A stretch of 60,110 nucleotides of DNA, from positions 1 through 60,110 of the IMG/VR virus record IMGVR_UViG_3300008110_000109; one strand, given 5' to 3'. The translations under genes and the position numbers were made by a program. Source of the stretch: a virus. A model generated the notes under the pieces. The model searched no databases. It was not told the origin of the DNA and worked only from the letters and a program-made list of their open reading frames with translations. This document shows, piece by piece, positions 19,537 to 28,693 of this stretch; position 1 is the stretch's first letter; every line of letters begins with the position of its first letter.

Positions 19537-20476
19537 AATGCGATTCCTTAAGATGATTTATTAAGTATTGTTTATTTTCAACATTAATAAGTTTTAGATG
19601 TTCTATCATTAGATGCTTATCTTCAGCTGACAGGTTTTTTATATCTAATTTGCTAGGATAGGTTAAGATGTTTGTAGTCCATGCATAGGAATTTTCTACA
19701 ATCCAAGAACTTATATTAGGTAGGTCCAACCAATTGTTTGTATGTATAGTAGTGTGTATTGAAAATTTAAAAGAATTATCAGTAAGCTGCTTTAAAAAAT
19801 CTTCTATGCTTTGCCAATTACTACCAGACCTTACACGGTCATTAACTTCTTTATAGCCGTCAACACTTACAATAAATTCTACTAACTTAAATTTTTTTAA
19901 TAAATTTATAGTATCTGCACTTAACAGAAAAGTACCGTTGGTGTTATAGGTAACTGAAACCTGTTGTTTGTTAATTATTTTTTGAAGAAATCTAATGTGT
20001 CTATTTGTCATCAGCGGTTCGCCGCCCAGAAACAAAACTTTGTTAATTGTTTGGGGAATAGATTCTATTTCAGATGTTGCAGTAATGTAAAACTTTTTTG
20101 ACTGTCCTGGATTATCTTTTTCAGCCCACGAACTGCTAAATTCGCCAAAGCAGCCATCACAGGTTAAATTACAGATGTTGTCAAAGCCTACTTCAAAGTA
20201 TTCTAGAGCAACAGTATCATTAGTATACGTTGCATTAAACTTTTGTCGAAGACTTTCTTTACCTAGGCTTTCTTCATAATAGCATTTTTCACAGCCTTTA
20301 ATCGGAATGCCTTTTAAACTCATTTCTCTTAAACTGTGATACTCTGGTAAATTTAAAACATTGTCTAGGTCGCCATCAAATTTAGACACTGGTTCTTTAA
20401 AACGACAACAGGGAAATATTCTGTTATCTCCTCTTAAGTTAGTGTGTTTCCAAAAAGCAGCGCAGTATGAATTCAT
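19529..20476 (-). CDS. Radical-SAM protein with N-terminal Cys-rich segment
   Basis: The 315-residue protein has the CxxxCxxC motif CNLTCDGC near residues 102-109 and KVLFLGGEPLM near 147, the GGE motif that binds the SAM amino group. Before it lies a Cys-rich stretch (CAAFW, FPCCRF, GCEKC), probably a twitch-like auxiliary cluster placed N-terminally. The order (auxiliary cysteines first) matches the proteins at 25552, 33101 and 38785. These enzymes start radical chemistry by cleaving SAM. The substrate is unknown. It overlaps the next rSAM gene by four nt. Confidence 0.85.
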   Translation of the reverse strand: MNSYCAAFWKHTNLRGDNRIFPCCRFKEPVSKFDGDLDNVLNLPEYHSLREMSLKGIPIKGCEKCYYEESLGKESLRQKFNATYTNDTVALEYFEVGFDNICNLTCDGCFGEFSSSWAEKDNPGQSKKFYITATSEIESIPQTINKVLFLGGEPLMTNRHIRFLQKIINKQQVSVTYNTNGTFLLSADTINLLKKFKLVEFIVSVDGYKEVNDRVRSGSNWQSIEDFLKQLTDNSFKFSIHTTIHTNNWLDLPNISSWIVENSYAWTTNILTYPSKLDIKNLSAEDKHLMIEHLKLINVENKQYLINHLKESHCD

Positions 20477-21372
20477 AATAAATCAGATTTAGTTTTTTCA
20501 GCAGGCGCTATATGAATAAGCACTTCTTGATGATTGGCTGGGCACAGCTTACATTGTTCAATACTGTTAGGTAAATTATTTAAAAAGTTGTCAATTACTT
20601 TTTGGTCAGCCCATGGATCTAGACCTATAGTGCGATCTAATATTTCTCTAGATTTTGAATCTACAGCAAACTGTTCTTTTAGCAGTTGGCCAACACCTGC
20701 TACAAGGCATTTGTAAAGTATGCCTTCAACTAGATAATGGCACTCTTTCCATGCACAAGTTTCGTGAGCTTGTTCTTGATCGCTGTCATGAAAATAGATT
20801 ACTTTATTTTCAATTCTGTTTATAGCACTTTCTGCAAAGATCCAAGAGAAGTTTATAATGACTATGTTATGTCCTTGATACGAAAAGAACAACTGATCTT
20901 GCGGCCAACGATTATTGATCATTTGACATTCGTTCTTTATATTAAGATCTTCAAAGTATTCTTTTAAAATTACATTTTGTACTACATCAATAATTTCATT
21001 TTTCTCGTTTGAATCATGCACACTTATTTCTAATATGATTCCTGCTTTTAACAATTTTTTAATTAAAGGAACTTTAGCTAACAGCATATCTTTGCTTACG
21101 CCTGTGACTAGTCTAAAATCTTTGAGGTCTTTCCATATATCTTTTAAACCTAAAGCCCAATCTTCTACTTGTGGGTGCAATAAAGGCTCGCCGCCCATTA
21201 TACTAAATTCTTCTACATCCAACAGTTCGTGCCACTTTTCGGCAGCAGCTTTATTGTTTTCCCACTTAAGGTGATTTTTAAATTTAAAATTATTAAAGGT
21301 AGAACATTCTTTGCAGGTCTTTGGACATACGTTTGTAATGTAATAGGATAAGAATTTTATTGGGTGGCGCAT
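20473..21372 (-). CDS. Radical-SAM protein
   Basis: The 299-residue protein begins with a partial TIM barrel containing CPKTCKEC near residues 16-23 and FSIMGGEPLLHPQ near 57. C-terminal cysteines (CAWKECHYL, CLVAG, CKLC) may bind an auxiliary iron-sulfur cluster of SPASM or twitch type. It forms a coupled pair with the rSAM protein at 19529 and overlaps the zinc-ribbon gene upstream by 16 nt. Two different rSAM enzymes next to each other suggest successive modifications of one substrate. Confidence 0.85.
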   Translation of the reverse strand: MRHPIKFLSYYITNVCPKTCKECSTFNNFKFKNHLKWENNKAAAEKWHELLDVEEFSIMGGEPLLHPQVEDWALGLKDIWKDLKDFRLVTGVSKDMLLAKVPLIKKLLKAGIILEISVHDSNEKNEIIDVVQNVILKEYFEDLNIKNECQMINNRWPQDQLFFSYQGHNIVIINFSWIFAESAINRIENKVIYFHDSDQEQAHETCAWKECHYLVEGILYKCLVAGVGQLLKEQFAVDSKSREILDRTIGLDPWADQKVIDNFLNNLPNSIEQCKLCPANHQEVLIHIAPAEKTKSDLL

Positions 21373-21908
21373 ATTTTTCCTTCGGCATCTTCAAAGAATT
21401 TAAGATTAGGTTCTGTAGCATGTTCGTCGCACGAAGTATATTTCCATCCTTGTCCGCGAGTAGTCCCTGGATGCCCACATTTTTCACAGGTTATCCGACT
21501 CATAGATACAGCTAATAAAATCATTCCGTGAATTACGTCGTTACCGCCTTTATATGAAATAGTAAGACTGCCTGCGTGTTCGTCTATTTTATCAATGACT
21601 AACGGAGTACATACAGGATTAACTATCCTAGGACCGTTAAGTAATATCAACTCTCTCATTTTGTTTTTTGCAGTTGTGTCCCAATTATAATAGTACTGAT
21701 CAAACAATTCCCAGTTGCCTTGTTGACAGGATAAAAACATATGATTAAATCGAATATCACTTCTATATCTATTTTCTGTAACAGTATTATAATATGTAAT
21801 TTGATCAAATAATCTATCTAGAATTGATGCCCATCCTTGACCGCAGAAAAAAGTAGTTGATTCTGTAAAAAAATAATGATATTTCGATTTTATATCTTCA
21901 ATGTGCAT
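21357..21908 (-). CDS. Phage protein with C-terminal zinc ribbon
   Basis: The 183-residue protein is related to the one at 50833. Both have a Gly-rich N-terminal part (GQGWASILD here, GTGWWPILE there), SYKGGND versus YYQGGDD, and a C-terminal CEKCGHPGTTRGQGW...CDEH versus CEECGKPGTRRSGGW...CDEH, a four-ligand zinc site. The role is unknown; the ribbon may bind nucleic acid or protein. It is the first gene of the minus-strand operon and has a TAAATA motif about 23 nt upstream. Confidence 0.7.
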   Translation of the reverse strand: MHIEDIKSKYHYFFTESTTFFCGQGWASILDRLFDQITYYNTVTENRYRSDIRFNHMFLSCQQGNWELFDQYYYNWDTTAKNKMRELILLNGPRIVNPVCTPLVIDKIDEHAGSLTISYKGGNDVIHGMILLAVSMSRITCEKCGHPGTTRGQGWKYTSCDEHATEPNLKFFEDAEGKICATQ

Positions 21909-21931
21909 ATTTCAAAATTGTTAGTGTCCTA

Positions 21932-21939
21932 TATTTAGC
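21932..21939 (-). promoter_or_regulatory. Late promoter motif for the minus-strand operon
   Basis: GCTAAATA on the minus strand lies 23 nt upstream of the ATG at 21908. It is back to back with the plus-strand motif at 21941. Confidence 0.4.
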
Positions 21940-21940
21940 T

Positions 21941-21948
21941 GGTAAATA
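21941..21948 (+). promoter_or_regulatory. Late promoter motif for the epimerase operon
   Basis: GGTAAATA ends six nt before the ATG at 21955, so a transcript starting at the usual distance would be leaderless. Confidence 0.4.
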
Positions 21949-21954
21949 TCCCGT

Positions 21955-22842
21955 ATGTTTAAAATATTAATTACAGGGTCATCAGGTTTTATAGGACAAC
22001 ACTTGTTGCACTATCTGCGTGTGCAGGGATATACAGTTATTCCTGCCGACATCAAAGACGGTATAGACCTTACCCAAGAACACGTTGTTAAAAATCTACC
22101 AGATGTTGACATTGTTATCCATTTGGCTGCTTACAATGGGACCAAACATTTTTACGACAAGCCGTTTGATGTTATTAGGAATAGCGTACTGCCCACACAA
22201 TATTTGTTAGAAAGGTACAGCGGCAAAGTTAAAAGATTTATCTTTGCAGGGACCTGCGAAAGTTATGCAGGCGCAGTTGATATATTTGATTGGCCTGTGC
22301 CCACAGACGAAACTGTACCTCTAGTAGTTGGAGATGTTAAAAATCCGCGATGGAGTTACGGTGGTAGTAAAATTGTTAATGAGTTACAGGTTATTGCAGC
22401 TCACGAACAATTAGGTCAAGAGTATACAATAATTAGATATCATAATGTATTTGGACCAAATCAAGTTGATCATTTTATACCAGAATTTATTGATCGTGCT
22501 AAAACTGGCGACTACACTTTAAAAGGCTATTTAAACACTAGAAGCTTTATGTATATAGATGACGCTGTTGAAGCTACTAGACTAATAATAGAAAGTGATA
22601 AAATAAAAAATCAAATTATTAATGTGGGCAACGATAAAGAAATTAAGATATTAGATGTCGCTAATATGATATTAGATCTCATAGATGTTAAATCACCTCT
22701 AGTTTTATACCCGGAGCCACTAGGCTCTGTGAAAAGAAGATGCCCTGATATTAAAAAGTTAAAATCATTAGGATTTAAAAGTAAAATTACACTACTACAG
22801 GGATTAATGAAAGTAATGGAGTCACAATGCAAATTGGAATAA
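21955..22842 (+). CDS. NAD-dependent nucleotide-sugar epimerase/dehydratase (extended SDR)
   Basis: The 295-residue protein starts with ITGSSGFIGQHL, the TGxxGxxG dinucleotide site at 7-13. It has the catalytic YxxxK motif in WSYGGSKIVNE near 140 and the HNVFGP block common in UDP-sugar epimerases. Length and motifs fit UDP-glucose 4-epimerase-like or dehydratase enzymes. It overlaps the dehydrogenase downstream by 16 nt. Together they suggest synthesis of an activated sugar for the glycosyltransferases of the island. Confidence 0.87.
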   Translation: MFKILITGSSGFIGQHLLHYLRVQGYTVIPADIKDGIDLTQEHVVKNLPDVDIVIHLAAYNGTKHFYDKPFDVIRNSVLPTQYLLERYSGKVKRFIFAGTCESYAGAVDIFDWPVPTDETVPLVVGDVKNPRWSYGGSKIVNELQVIAAHEQLGQEYTIIRYHNVFGPNQVDHFIPEFIDRAKTGDYTLKGYLNTRSFMYIDDAVEATRLIIESDKIKNQIINVGNDKEIKILDVANMILDLIDVKSPLVLYPEPLGSVKRRCPDIKKLKSLGFKSKITLLQGLMKVMESQCKLE

Positions 22843-23618
22843 TTGGGTTAGGAGTAGTAGGGTCGGCCTGCAAGACTGGGTTTGAAATCCTAGGGCATAC
22901 TGTAAAGTTCCACGACCCTAAACATAAGACAAATATTTCTGATTTAAAAGACACAGAGATTGCCTATGTATGCGTACCTACTCCTAATAGACAAGACGGT
23001 AGCTGTGATATTTCAATTGTAGAAAAGTCAATACAAGAATTAGAAAAGATTGACTATCGAGGCATAGTTGCTATGCGTAGCACCAACGAACCCGGAACTA
23101 TTGATAAACTTCAAAAAAATACACATCTCAGATTGTGTGTAGTGCCAGAGTTTTTAAAAGAACGATATGCCACTGAAGACTTTATTAAAAATCATAACTT
23201 ATTAGTTGTAGGCTGCTACGATACGGATGTGTTTAATACTGTGGTTAAGAGTCACGGATATTTTCCAAAACACATCAAGATGATGACTCCATCCGAAGCA
23301 GAGATTTTGAAATATTATTCAAACGTGTATAATGCATTACGAGTAGTGTTTGCTAACCTTATGTATGAAGTATGTAATGTATCTGGTGCAGACTATGATA
23401 AGATCAAAGAAACTTTTATGTTGCGTGGAACTAGTTCAGGTAACTACCTAGATTGTAGTGAAAATTTAAGAGGCTTTGGCGGCATGTGTTTACCCAAAGA
23501 TACTAAAGCACTTAATGCATTTTTAAAAAAACACAATATCGATTTTAGTTTACTAGATTCAGTTCTAGAAGATAATGCAAAAGTAAAGTCAACAATTTTT
23601 CCAGGAATGCGACAATGA
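22827..23618 (+). CDS. Short UDP-glucose/GDP-mannose dehydrogenase-like protein
   Basis: The 263-residue protein has an N-terminal NAD site GIIGLGVVGSA (3-13) and the central helix with AEILKYYSNVYNALR. It has the catalytic Cys in GFGGMCLPKDTKAL (near 221), corresponding to FGGSCFPKD of UDP-glucose dehydrogenases. Typical enzymes have 390-450 residues; the C-terminal sugar-nucleotide-binding domain is missing here. It may act with a partner, have a different substrate, or be inactive. Overlaps on both sides suggest an operon with the epimerase and the oxygenase at 23615. Confidence 0.82.
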   Translation: MQIGIIGLGVVGSACKTGFEILGHTVKFHDPKHKTNISDLKDTEIAYVCVPTPNRQDGSCDISIVEKSIQELEKIDYRGIVAMRSTNEPGTIDKLQKNTHLRLCVVPEFLKERYATEDFIKNHNLLVVGCYDTDVFNTVVKSHGYFPKHIKMMTPSEAEILKYYSNVYNALRVVFANLMYEVCNVSGADYDKIKETFMLRGTSSGNYLDCSENLRGFGGMCLPKDTKALNAFLKKHNIDFSLLDSVLEDNAKVKSTIFPGMRQ

Positions 23619-24382
23619 TTTCTGAAGAGTGTATTAATTTTTATAATAGTAACAAAGATAAGACATGGGAAATGGTTCCTCCTATCGAGGGCGATAATAT
23701 CACAGTAGCTAATTGGATACTTAATAATGTTGACTTTGGCTGGATTGAATTAGACCTAGAGTTTGATCTAGACAGATGGAAAGTAGAAGCATCAAAATGT
23801 ACTCCATGGTTAGTTGCACATCGGGAATCTAATAACAGTGGCTGGAACAGTTGTTGTCTCCACGGGATAGATATTAATAAAACTGGTGCATGGAGTAACT
23901 ACGGATACACCAACGAAGCAGATGTTCCGTACAAATGGACAGCACTATCAGGTTATACTCCGTCAATAGAAAACTTCTGGAAGAATACTTTCCCCAGCGA
24001 ACAATACAGACGTATACGATTTATGGAACTAGCAGTAGATTCTGCTATTACACCGCACAGTGACATGCCTGGTAGATTACCTGGCGAAGATAACTTTAAT
24101 GCTCTAGAGTTTGGCATACCTATCAACATAGCAGTTGTACATCCGCAAGACTGCCATATGGTACTTGAGGGCAAGGGCGTTGTTCCATTTAAAGAAGGAC
24201 GAGCGTTCATTGTTAATATTAGGCATACCCATTCTGTGATCAATTTTTCAAAGACTCCCCGAATGCACGTAATTGGACACAGTTATGGTTATGGCAATAG
24301 ATTAAATGAGTTTGCGGAATTAGTTGTTAGAAGTTATAATAAGCAATATGATAAAATTTCCAGCAATAGAAAAATCTTGTAA
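23615..24382 (+). CDS. Aspartyl/asparaginyl beta-hydroxylase-like oxygenase
   Basis: The 255-residue protein has SAITPHSDMPGRLPGE, with HSD as the iron pair near 148-150, and FIVNIRHTHSVINFSKTPRMHVIGHSYG, with the distal His and an Arg for 2OG. The spacing of about 55 residues between the two fits Asp/Asn hydroxylase-like 2OG enzymes. N-terminal WNSCCLHGID and WTALSGYTPS are shared with relatives I have seen in phages. It is coupled to the dehydrogenase by a four-nt overlap. Confidence 0.75.
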   Translation: MISEECINFYNSNKDKTWEMVPPIEGDNITVANWILNNVDFGWIELDLEFDLDRWKVEASKCTPWLVAHRESNNSGWNSCCLHGIDINKTGAWSNYGYTNEADVPYKWTALSGYTPSIENFWKNTFPSEQYRRIRFMELAVDSAITPHSDMPGRLPGEDNFNALEFGIPINIAVVHPQDCHMVLEGKGVVPFKEGRAFIVNIRHTHSVINFSKTPRMHVIGHSYGYGNRLNEFAELVVRSYNKQYDKISSNRKIL

Positions 24383-25571
24383 CATTGCTTTTTGTCTAGT
24401 AGATAATTTACATAGCATAAAAGAAAATTGGATCAAAGAAATAACTAAAAATATTTCTAATTTTACTATCTCTAATGTTAACAACAAAGGCTTTGATTTA
24501 TTTCAAGGATTAGACGAAGACCACCTGTTAAAGTTAGTGTCAGAACTTGAGTATAGTCATGCTGTGGTGTTCTCTACTGGGACTGAATTTATCAATGGAG
24601 ATAGTTTCTTTAGAGAGATCAGAGCAGCAGTTGAGCAAGACTATTTTGTTATTGGACATGTGCTTGATAGAAAAGATGCCTATTACGAATTGCACCATCA
24701 ATGCTACGTAATAAATCTTAATTACTATCGAAAATTTAAATTGCCTAAAATAGGTAAGCAAGAATTGGGTTCGATGCATACTCAAGAGGTGCCTTGGCGC
24801 AGTTATGAGAATTGGCATGACGATTATACTCCTAAAACAATCAGTGGTGGCGATCAAATTAAACAGTACCATCACAAGTGTCACGGATGGCATATTTTAA
24901 AAACAGCATTTGATAAAGATTTGCCTGTGCTAGTATTTGACGAGAACATACGTAACAGTAAAAAACATCATTACCCTGAATCAACTACAGACTTTTATAA
25001 AAATTTATCTTGGATTCATTATCGACAAAACTTCTGTCTTACAGAATTTATACATACGTCGAATACCGAAACAGTTAATTTTCCTCCTAGGCAGAGATAT
25101 GATCAAATTATAACTCCGGCTAGTGGATTATGGTTTTTACCGTTTTTAAAAAGCAATACTGGAAAAGTAATCATGTATGATTATAATCAGCAGGCACTAA
25201 ATTATTGGAAGAATAATATTCCCGATGGTATTAACGTAGAGTTTGTGTTGTGTGATCTGTACAACGGAATAAATTTCTTTGATAAAATAGATCCAAAGTT
25301 ACTTACACTAATCAATCTATCTAATATCTTTAACTATGAAGGTACAGTGGCTCTTTATAATTTAAAGTATAGAAACTATAAAGAAAATTTAACACTAGAT
25401 GAAATTGAAAAGCATTTACCCAATGCTGATGTTAACTTTACTTCTAGGGCTACTACCGGCTTTCATGCCAATCATTACAATCAATTGTTTAGTAGGATTA
25501 GTCTTATCAAACGAATAAACATTACAGAATTAATTAAGCCAACATGGCATATTAATTCGGATTGGATTTAA
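24348..25571 (+). CDS. Two-domain protein, glycosyltransferase-like plus methyltransferase-like
   Basis: The 407-residue protein starts best at the ATG at 24348; an in-frame TTG further upstream is less likely. Residues about 1-200 (FSTGTEFINGDSFF, FVIGHVLDRKDAYYELH) look like a GT-A glycosyltransferase core, with a possible DxD-like site not clearly seen. Residues about 225-380 (ITPASGLWFLPFL, KVIMYDYNQQALNYW, VEFVLCDLYNG) resemble a Rossmann SAM-methyltransferase domain. Its 3' end converges with the rSAM gene at 25552. Both assignments are weak. Confidence 0.45.
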   Translation: MIKFPAIEKSCNIAFCLVDNLHSIKENWIKEITKNISNFTISNVNNKGFDLFQGLDEDHLLKLVSELEYSHAVVFSTGTEFINGDSFFREIRAAVEQDYFVIGHVLDRKDAYYELHHQCYVINLNYYRKFKLPKIGKQELGSMHTQEVPWRSYENWHDDYTPKTISGGDQIKQYHHKCHGWHILKTAFDKDLPVLVFDENIRNSKKHHYPESTTDFYKNLSWIHYRQNFCLTEFIHTSNTETVNFPPRQRYDQIITPASGLWFLPFLKSNTGKVIMYDYNQQALNYWKNNIPDGINVEFVLCDLYNGINFFDKIDPKLLTLINLSNIFNYEGTVALYNLKYRNYKENLTLDEIEKHLPNADVNFTSRATTGFHANHYNQLFSRISLIKRINITELIKPTWHINSDWI

Positions 25572-26712
25572 TTTGATTAATGTAGTTATTAAAAAATATC
25601 TTACTTTCGACTAAACTTGTCCTGTTAGAATAACTGTTCAAAAACGTTTTTAAAAATTCATTAGGTATAGTTTCATTCCTCATCTCATCTAGTTCATTTG
25701 TAAAATTAATTAAATGAGGTATAAGATCTTCGCCGTCACTATCTAAATAAGAAATTATATTCTCATTAAGTATTTTTGAACGCACTTGGTCCTTGAATTC
25801 TTTATTGGTATTTTTTATGTTCATCCATGTTGGATATTGCATAACTTGATATGATTTTTTAAACTCTGGAAACTTTTCTTTTACAAACTGATTTAAAAGA
25901 TCTATTTCGTTTACAGTATAAACACTGATTACAGAGTGTACCCTAATCTGTGTGTGTTTTTCTTTTCTTAACAATATTAAATTTTTATAGAAATCCATGT
26001 TTTTTACTATAATTTCAAAATTAGAACCATGTCGAACATAATCATTTAATTTACCATACGCATCAATACTTAAATTAATATCTAAACTTTTACATTCTAT
26101 TAAGCCGTCTAGTATTACATCAATAGGTTCAATAGTACAGTTAGTACTTAAAATAATAGACAAATCTTGAAATTTATTATTATCTTTTAATTTTTTAAAG
26201 AACGCAGAAGTATTAGGACTTAACATTGGCTCACCACCAAATACTTCAATTTCTTCAAGAAACTCAACATCTACATCATCATACATAGTATTTTTTGAAT
26301 ACTTTTTTTCCGATAATGTAGTTCCGTAAAGTGCTAACTCATCGTCAAATATTAGATGACTGTAAGGACTACCGCAGCTTCTGCATTTAAGATTGCAAAC
26401 GTTATCTAAATTTAATTCTAATCTTCGTAATTTAGTGTCTTTGGTAAATTCGTACTTTGTATTACCATGTATTCTTTTTGTAGCTGTTATCCCAGCTGCT
26501 TCTTCTTCAAAACACTGACACCCTTCTACTACTTCTCCATTGAGCATTCGACTACGCATATCATTCATAAATTCTCCGTTGCGTACTTGATTAATTGGAA
26601 TTATTTTTTTAAAAGGTGCTTCATTCATGAATTGACAACAAGGTAACACTATGTTATCTGATTGCAGACTAGAACTTATAAAAGGATGTACACAGTAAGT
26701 TTTAGATATCAT
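25552..26712 (-). CDS. Twitch-type radical-SAM protein
   Basis: The 386-residue protein has an N-terminal Cys segment (CVHPF, PCCQF, GCQCFEEE) followed by CNLKCRSC near residues 105-112 and IEVFGGEPMLSP near 153. The same order occurs in the proteins at 19529, 33101 and 38785, suggesting duplication within the island. The C-terminal third is helical with no SPASM cysteines. It overlaps the 2OG oxygenase upstream by 11 nt. Confidence 0.85.
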   Translation of the reverse strand: MISKTYCVHPFISSSLQSDNIVLPCCQFMNEAPFKKIIPINQVRNGEFMNDMRSRMLNGEVVEGCQCFEEEAAGITATKRIHGNTKYEFTKDTKLRRLELNLDNVCNLKCRSCGSPYSHLIFDDELALYGTTLSEKKYSKNTMYDDVDVEFLEEIEVFGGEPMLSPNTSAFFKKLKDNNKFQDLSIILSTNCTIEPIDVILDGLIECKSLDINLSIDAYGKLNDYVRHGSNFEIIVKNMDFYKNLILLRKEKHTQIRVHSVISVYTVNEIDLLNQFVKEKFPEFKKSYQVMQYPTWMNIKNTNKEFKDQVRSKILNENIISYLDSDGEDLIPHLINFTNELDEMRNETIPNEFLKTFLNSYSNRTSLVESKIFFNNYINQIKSNPN

Positions 26713-27199
26713 AATCTGTTACTTGTAAAATTATTCTAGGAATATGACCAATGTTAGCTGCACCATGTAAGTCTGTGGACTGAATATATGAATACACATC
26801 ACCAGCTTTATAATTTGTTATAACTTGATCTTTGTACATAAAAATATGCCCCGGATGATAGTCCTGGAGAGGTACCCAAAATCTTTTACAATTTTGTCCG
26901 TGTGTATCTGGATCTGTGTGCATAGGCATGTATTGCCCTGGCAACAGTTTAGTTATCCACCAATGTATTTGGCCAGTTGTCCAAGGAGGCACAATATCTA
27001 TGTTTAACTCACGCTCTTCATATACCCACCAATTAACAGCTTTTAAATCATATCCTGCCTCTTTGTACTTTTTATATTCAGCAGACTCAACAGCAGTTGA
27101 TGCAGGCCAGTCTCTTGGTCTAGCCTGTCCTGTCCTAGTTAATACTAGATGTTCCCATAAAGGATTAATCCATTCTTTATAGTTGCCTTGGTATTTCAT
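26702..27199 (-). CDS. 2-oxoglutarate/Fe(II) oxygenase-like protein
   Basis: The 165-residue protein has LPGQYMPMHTDPDTHG, with HTD as the metal pair. LQDYHPGHIFMY and YKAGDVYSYIQSTDLHGAANIG follow, with the distal His, then HIPRIILQVTDY, with the 2OG Arg. It is closely similar in layout to the protein at 13957 (PGH, GDxxxx, HxAANxGHI-RxxLQ). It is coupled to the SGNH gene by a four-nt overlap and to the rSAM gene on the other side. Confidence 0.8.
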   Translation of the reverse strand: MKYQGNYKEWINPLWEHLVLTRTGQARPRDWPASTAVESAEYKKYKEAGYDLKAVNWWVYEERELNIDIVPPWTTGQIHWWITKLLPGQYMPMHTDPDTHGQNCKRFWVPLQDYHPGHIFMYKDQVITNYKAGDVYSYIQSTDLHGAANIGHIPRIILQVTDYDI

Positions 27200-27852
27200 T
27201 TTTCAATAAGTTCTTTTATTTTTTCAAAAACATATATATTTAAATCTTTGCCTGGTAGATGATTAGGGGCTAATACATTTTTTTCATCTTCGTGATATCC
27301 GGGTGTGTAATTTTCTGCAAGAGTTAACAGCGGCGTGTCAAATACTAAACTATTTTTCCAATCATGTTCTTTTCTCATAGACCACATGTGTATGAATTTT
27401 GTATTCTTTATTTTATCAAGAATTTCGTTGTCAAAATAATACAAGGATGATTTGTATTCTAACAAATTTTTTTCTGGATCAAACAAGTGTCTATAAAACA
27501 TTTCAGCTGCTGTCCATATTTTGTTTCGAAGACCAAAGTCATAATCAATTTTAAAAGTTTTCCAGTCTTCTTTAGAAAAATCTAATGCTTCTTTAAGTCT
27601 TATATGTCGAAGACTTCTATGAAATAATCTAAACTGATCAGGCCAAGTAAAAATACACACATCTGGTAAATTGTTAATGTTTGGTAAAAATTGATTGATA
27701 ATAATATCCCAATGCGAACACCCACCTTTGCTTTTTACAGAAATTTTTGTATTATACTCTTGCTCTAATAGTGATATGTAAGTTTTATACATATATGGAG
27801 GAAATGATATCTTCTCAGCACTAAAGCTATCACCGTAAAATCCTATTCGCAT
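27196..27852 (-). CDS. SGNH/GDSL-type hydrolase-like protein
   Basis: The 218-residue protein begins MRIGFYGDSFSAEKI, the GDS motif with the nucleophile serine near residue 9. SKGGCSHWD near 41 fits the Gly block, and NHLPGKDLN near the C terminus supplies the catalytic His region. It overlaps the gene at 27852 by one base and the oxygenase by four. Of the five SGNH proteins here it has the most canonical GDS box. A deacetylase role on the island's glycan is possible, not shown. Confidence 0.75.
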   Translation of the reverse strand: MRIGFYGDSFSAEKISFPPYMYKTYISLLEQEYNTKISVKSKGGCSHWDIIINQFLPNINNLPDVCIFTWPDQFRLFHRSLRHIRLKEALDFSKEDWKTFKIDYDFGLRNKIWTAAEMFYRHLFDPEKNLLEYKSSLYYFDNEILDKIKNTKFIHMWSMRKEHDWKNSLVFDTPLLTLAENYTPGYHEDEKNVLAPNHLPGKDLNIYVFEKIKELIEK

Positions 27853-28667
27853 TAATAATTCTCCAGATTACTGATTCCAATAAGTTTTCTAAACTCTGGA
27901 GTAAATTTACAATCTATTCTTAATCCATACTCTTGTTCGAGACTGCTTTCACCGCCATGCCAATCTTGATCATTCCAAAAGGCAGCGTGTGAATTAACAT
28001 AGTGTTTGTCCTGTGCATCAGGATCCCATATATAGAACCCACGTTTAGTTCTGTAACGTATATGTATGAATTCGTTATTATGCGGTGTATAGTAATCGTT
28101 TTCAAATACACCGTTATTGGCATCTAGATCTCTGTGTTCAAATGCTTTACCGTTATGGTCACATAAGAAAAATATCACACGACCAATACGATCTATTATG
28201 CCCTGTTGTTGTAAATTTTCTACCCAACGTACTACTCCGGGGAAGTATTGACTTTCTTCTGTGCGCTGACGAGTGGCATTACGTTCATTCCAATCGCCTT
28301 CGTTCCATAAAAAATAATAGATGTAAGGGTCATTGGCTCCTAAAGCACTTTTAAGATAACGTGTAAACAAGTTGCGTTGTTTGTAATCTTTAAAATCTTT
28401 AGGGTATATTTCTTGACCTTGTATTTTAATAGAGTGATCATTTGGCAATTTTTGATACTCGTCAAATGCTTTGTATATAGGTTTCCAGTCCCATTGATAA
28501 CTGCCCCTACTTTGATCAAAGCCAGGAGCCATCCATGTGCCTTCCTTGGCATAGTCTCTGGCCAATGCAAACCCCTTACAGATTTCTGCGTGTAGATCTA
28601 CAAATCCACTGACGTCCAAAAATGGATCTAAATTAATATAAGGCTTACCGCCAATTCCTCTAATCAT
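27852..28667 (-). CDS. 2OG-oxygenase-like protein, possibly divergent
   Basis: The start MIRGIGGKPYINLDPF at 28667 is chosen because an in-frame extension would run into the divergent plus-strand gene and because GATAAATA ends five nt upstream. The 271-residue product has FEHRDLDANNG, with HRD as a possible metal pair near 173, and NDQDWHGGESSLEQEYGLRID, with a distal His and an Arg. The fold assignment rests on these spacings. It is the first gene of the 28667-25552 operon. Confidence 0.58.
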   Translation of the reverse strand: MIRGIGGKPYINLDPFLDVSGFVDLHAEICKGFALARDYAKEGTWMAPGFDQSRGSYQWDWKPIYKAFDEYQKLPNDHSIKIQGQEIYPKDFKDYKQRNLFTRYLKSALGANDPYIYYFLWNEGDWNERNATRQRTEESQYFPGVVRWVENLQQQGIIDRIGRVIFFLCDHNGKAFEHRDLDANNGVFENDYYTPHNNEFIHIRYRTKRGFYIWDPDAQDKHYVNSHAAFWNDQDWHGGESSLEQEYGLRIDCKFTPEFRKLIGISNLENY

Positions 28668-28672
28668 GCCAA

Positions 28673-28680
28673 TATTTATC
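28673..28680 (-). promoter_or_regulatory. Late promoter motif
   Basis: GATAAATA on the minus strand ends five nt before the ATG at 28667, which predicts a leaderless mRNA. Confidence 0.5.
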
Positions 28681-28693
28681 GCATAAGTACGTG

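Noticed and set aside
24324-24347. TTG start 24 nt upstream for the two-domain protein
   Set aside because: The ATG at 24348 is a standard start and the TTG lies deeper in the preceding gene without a ribosome-binding site.
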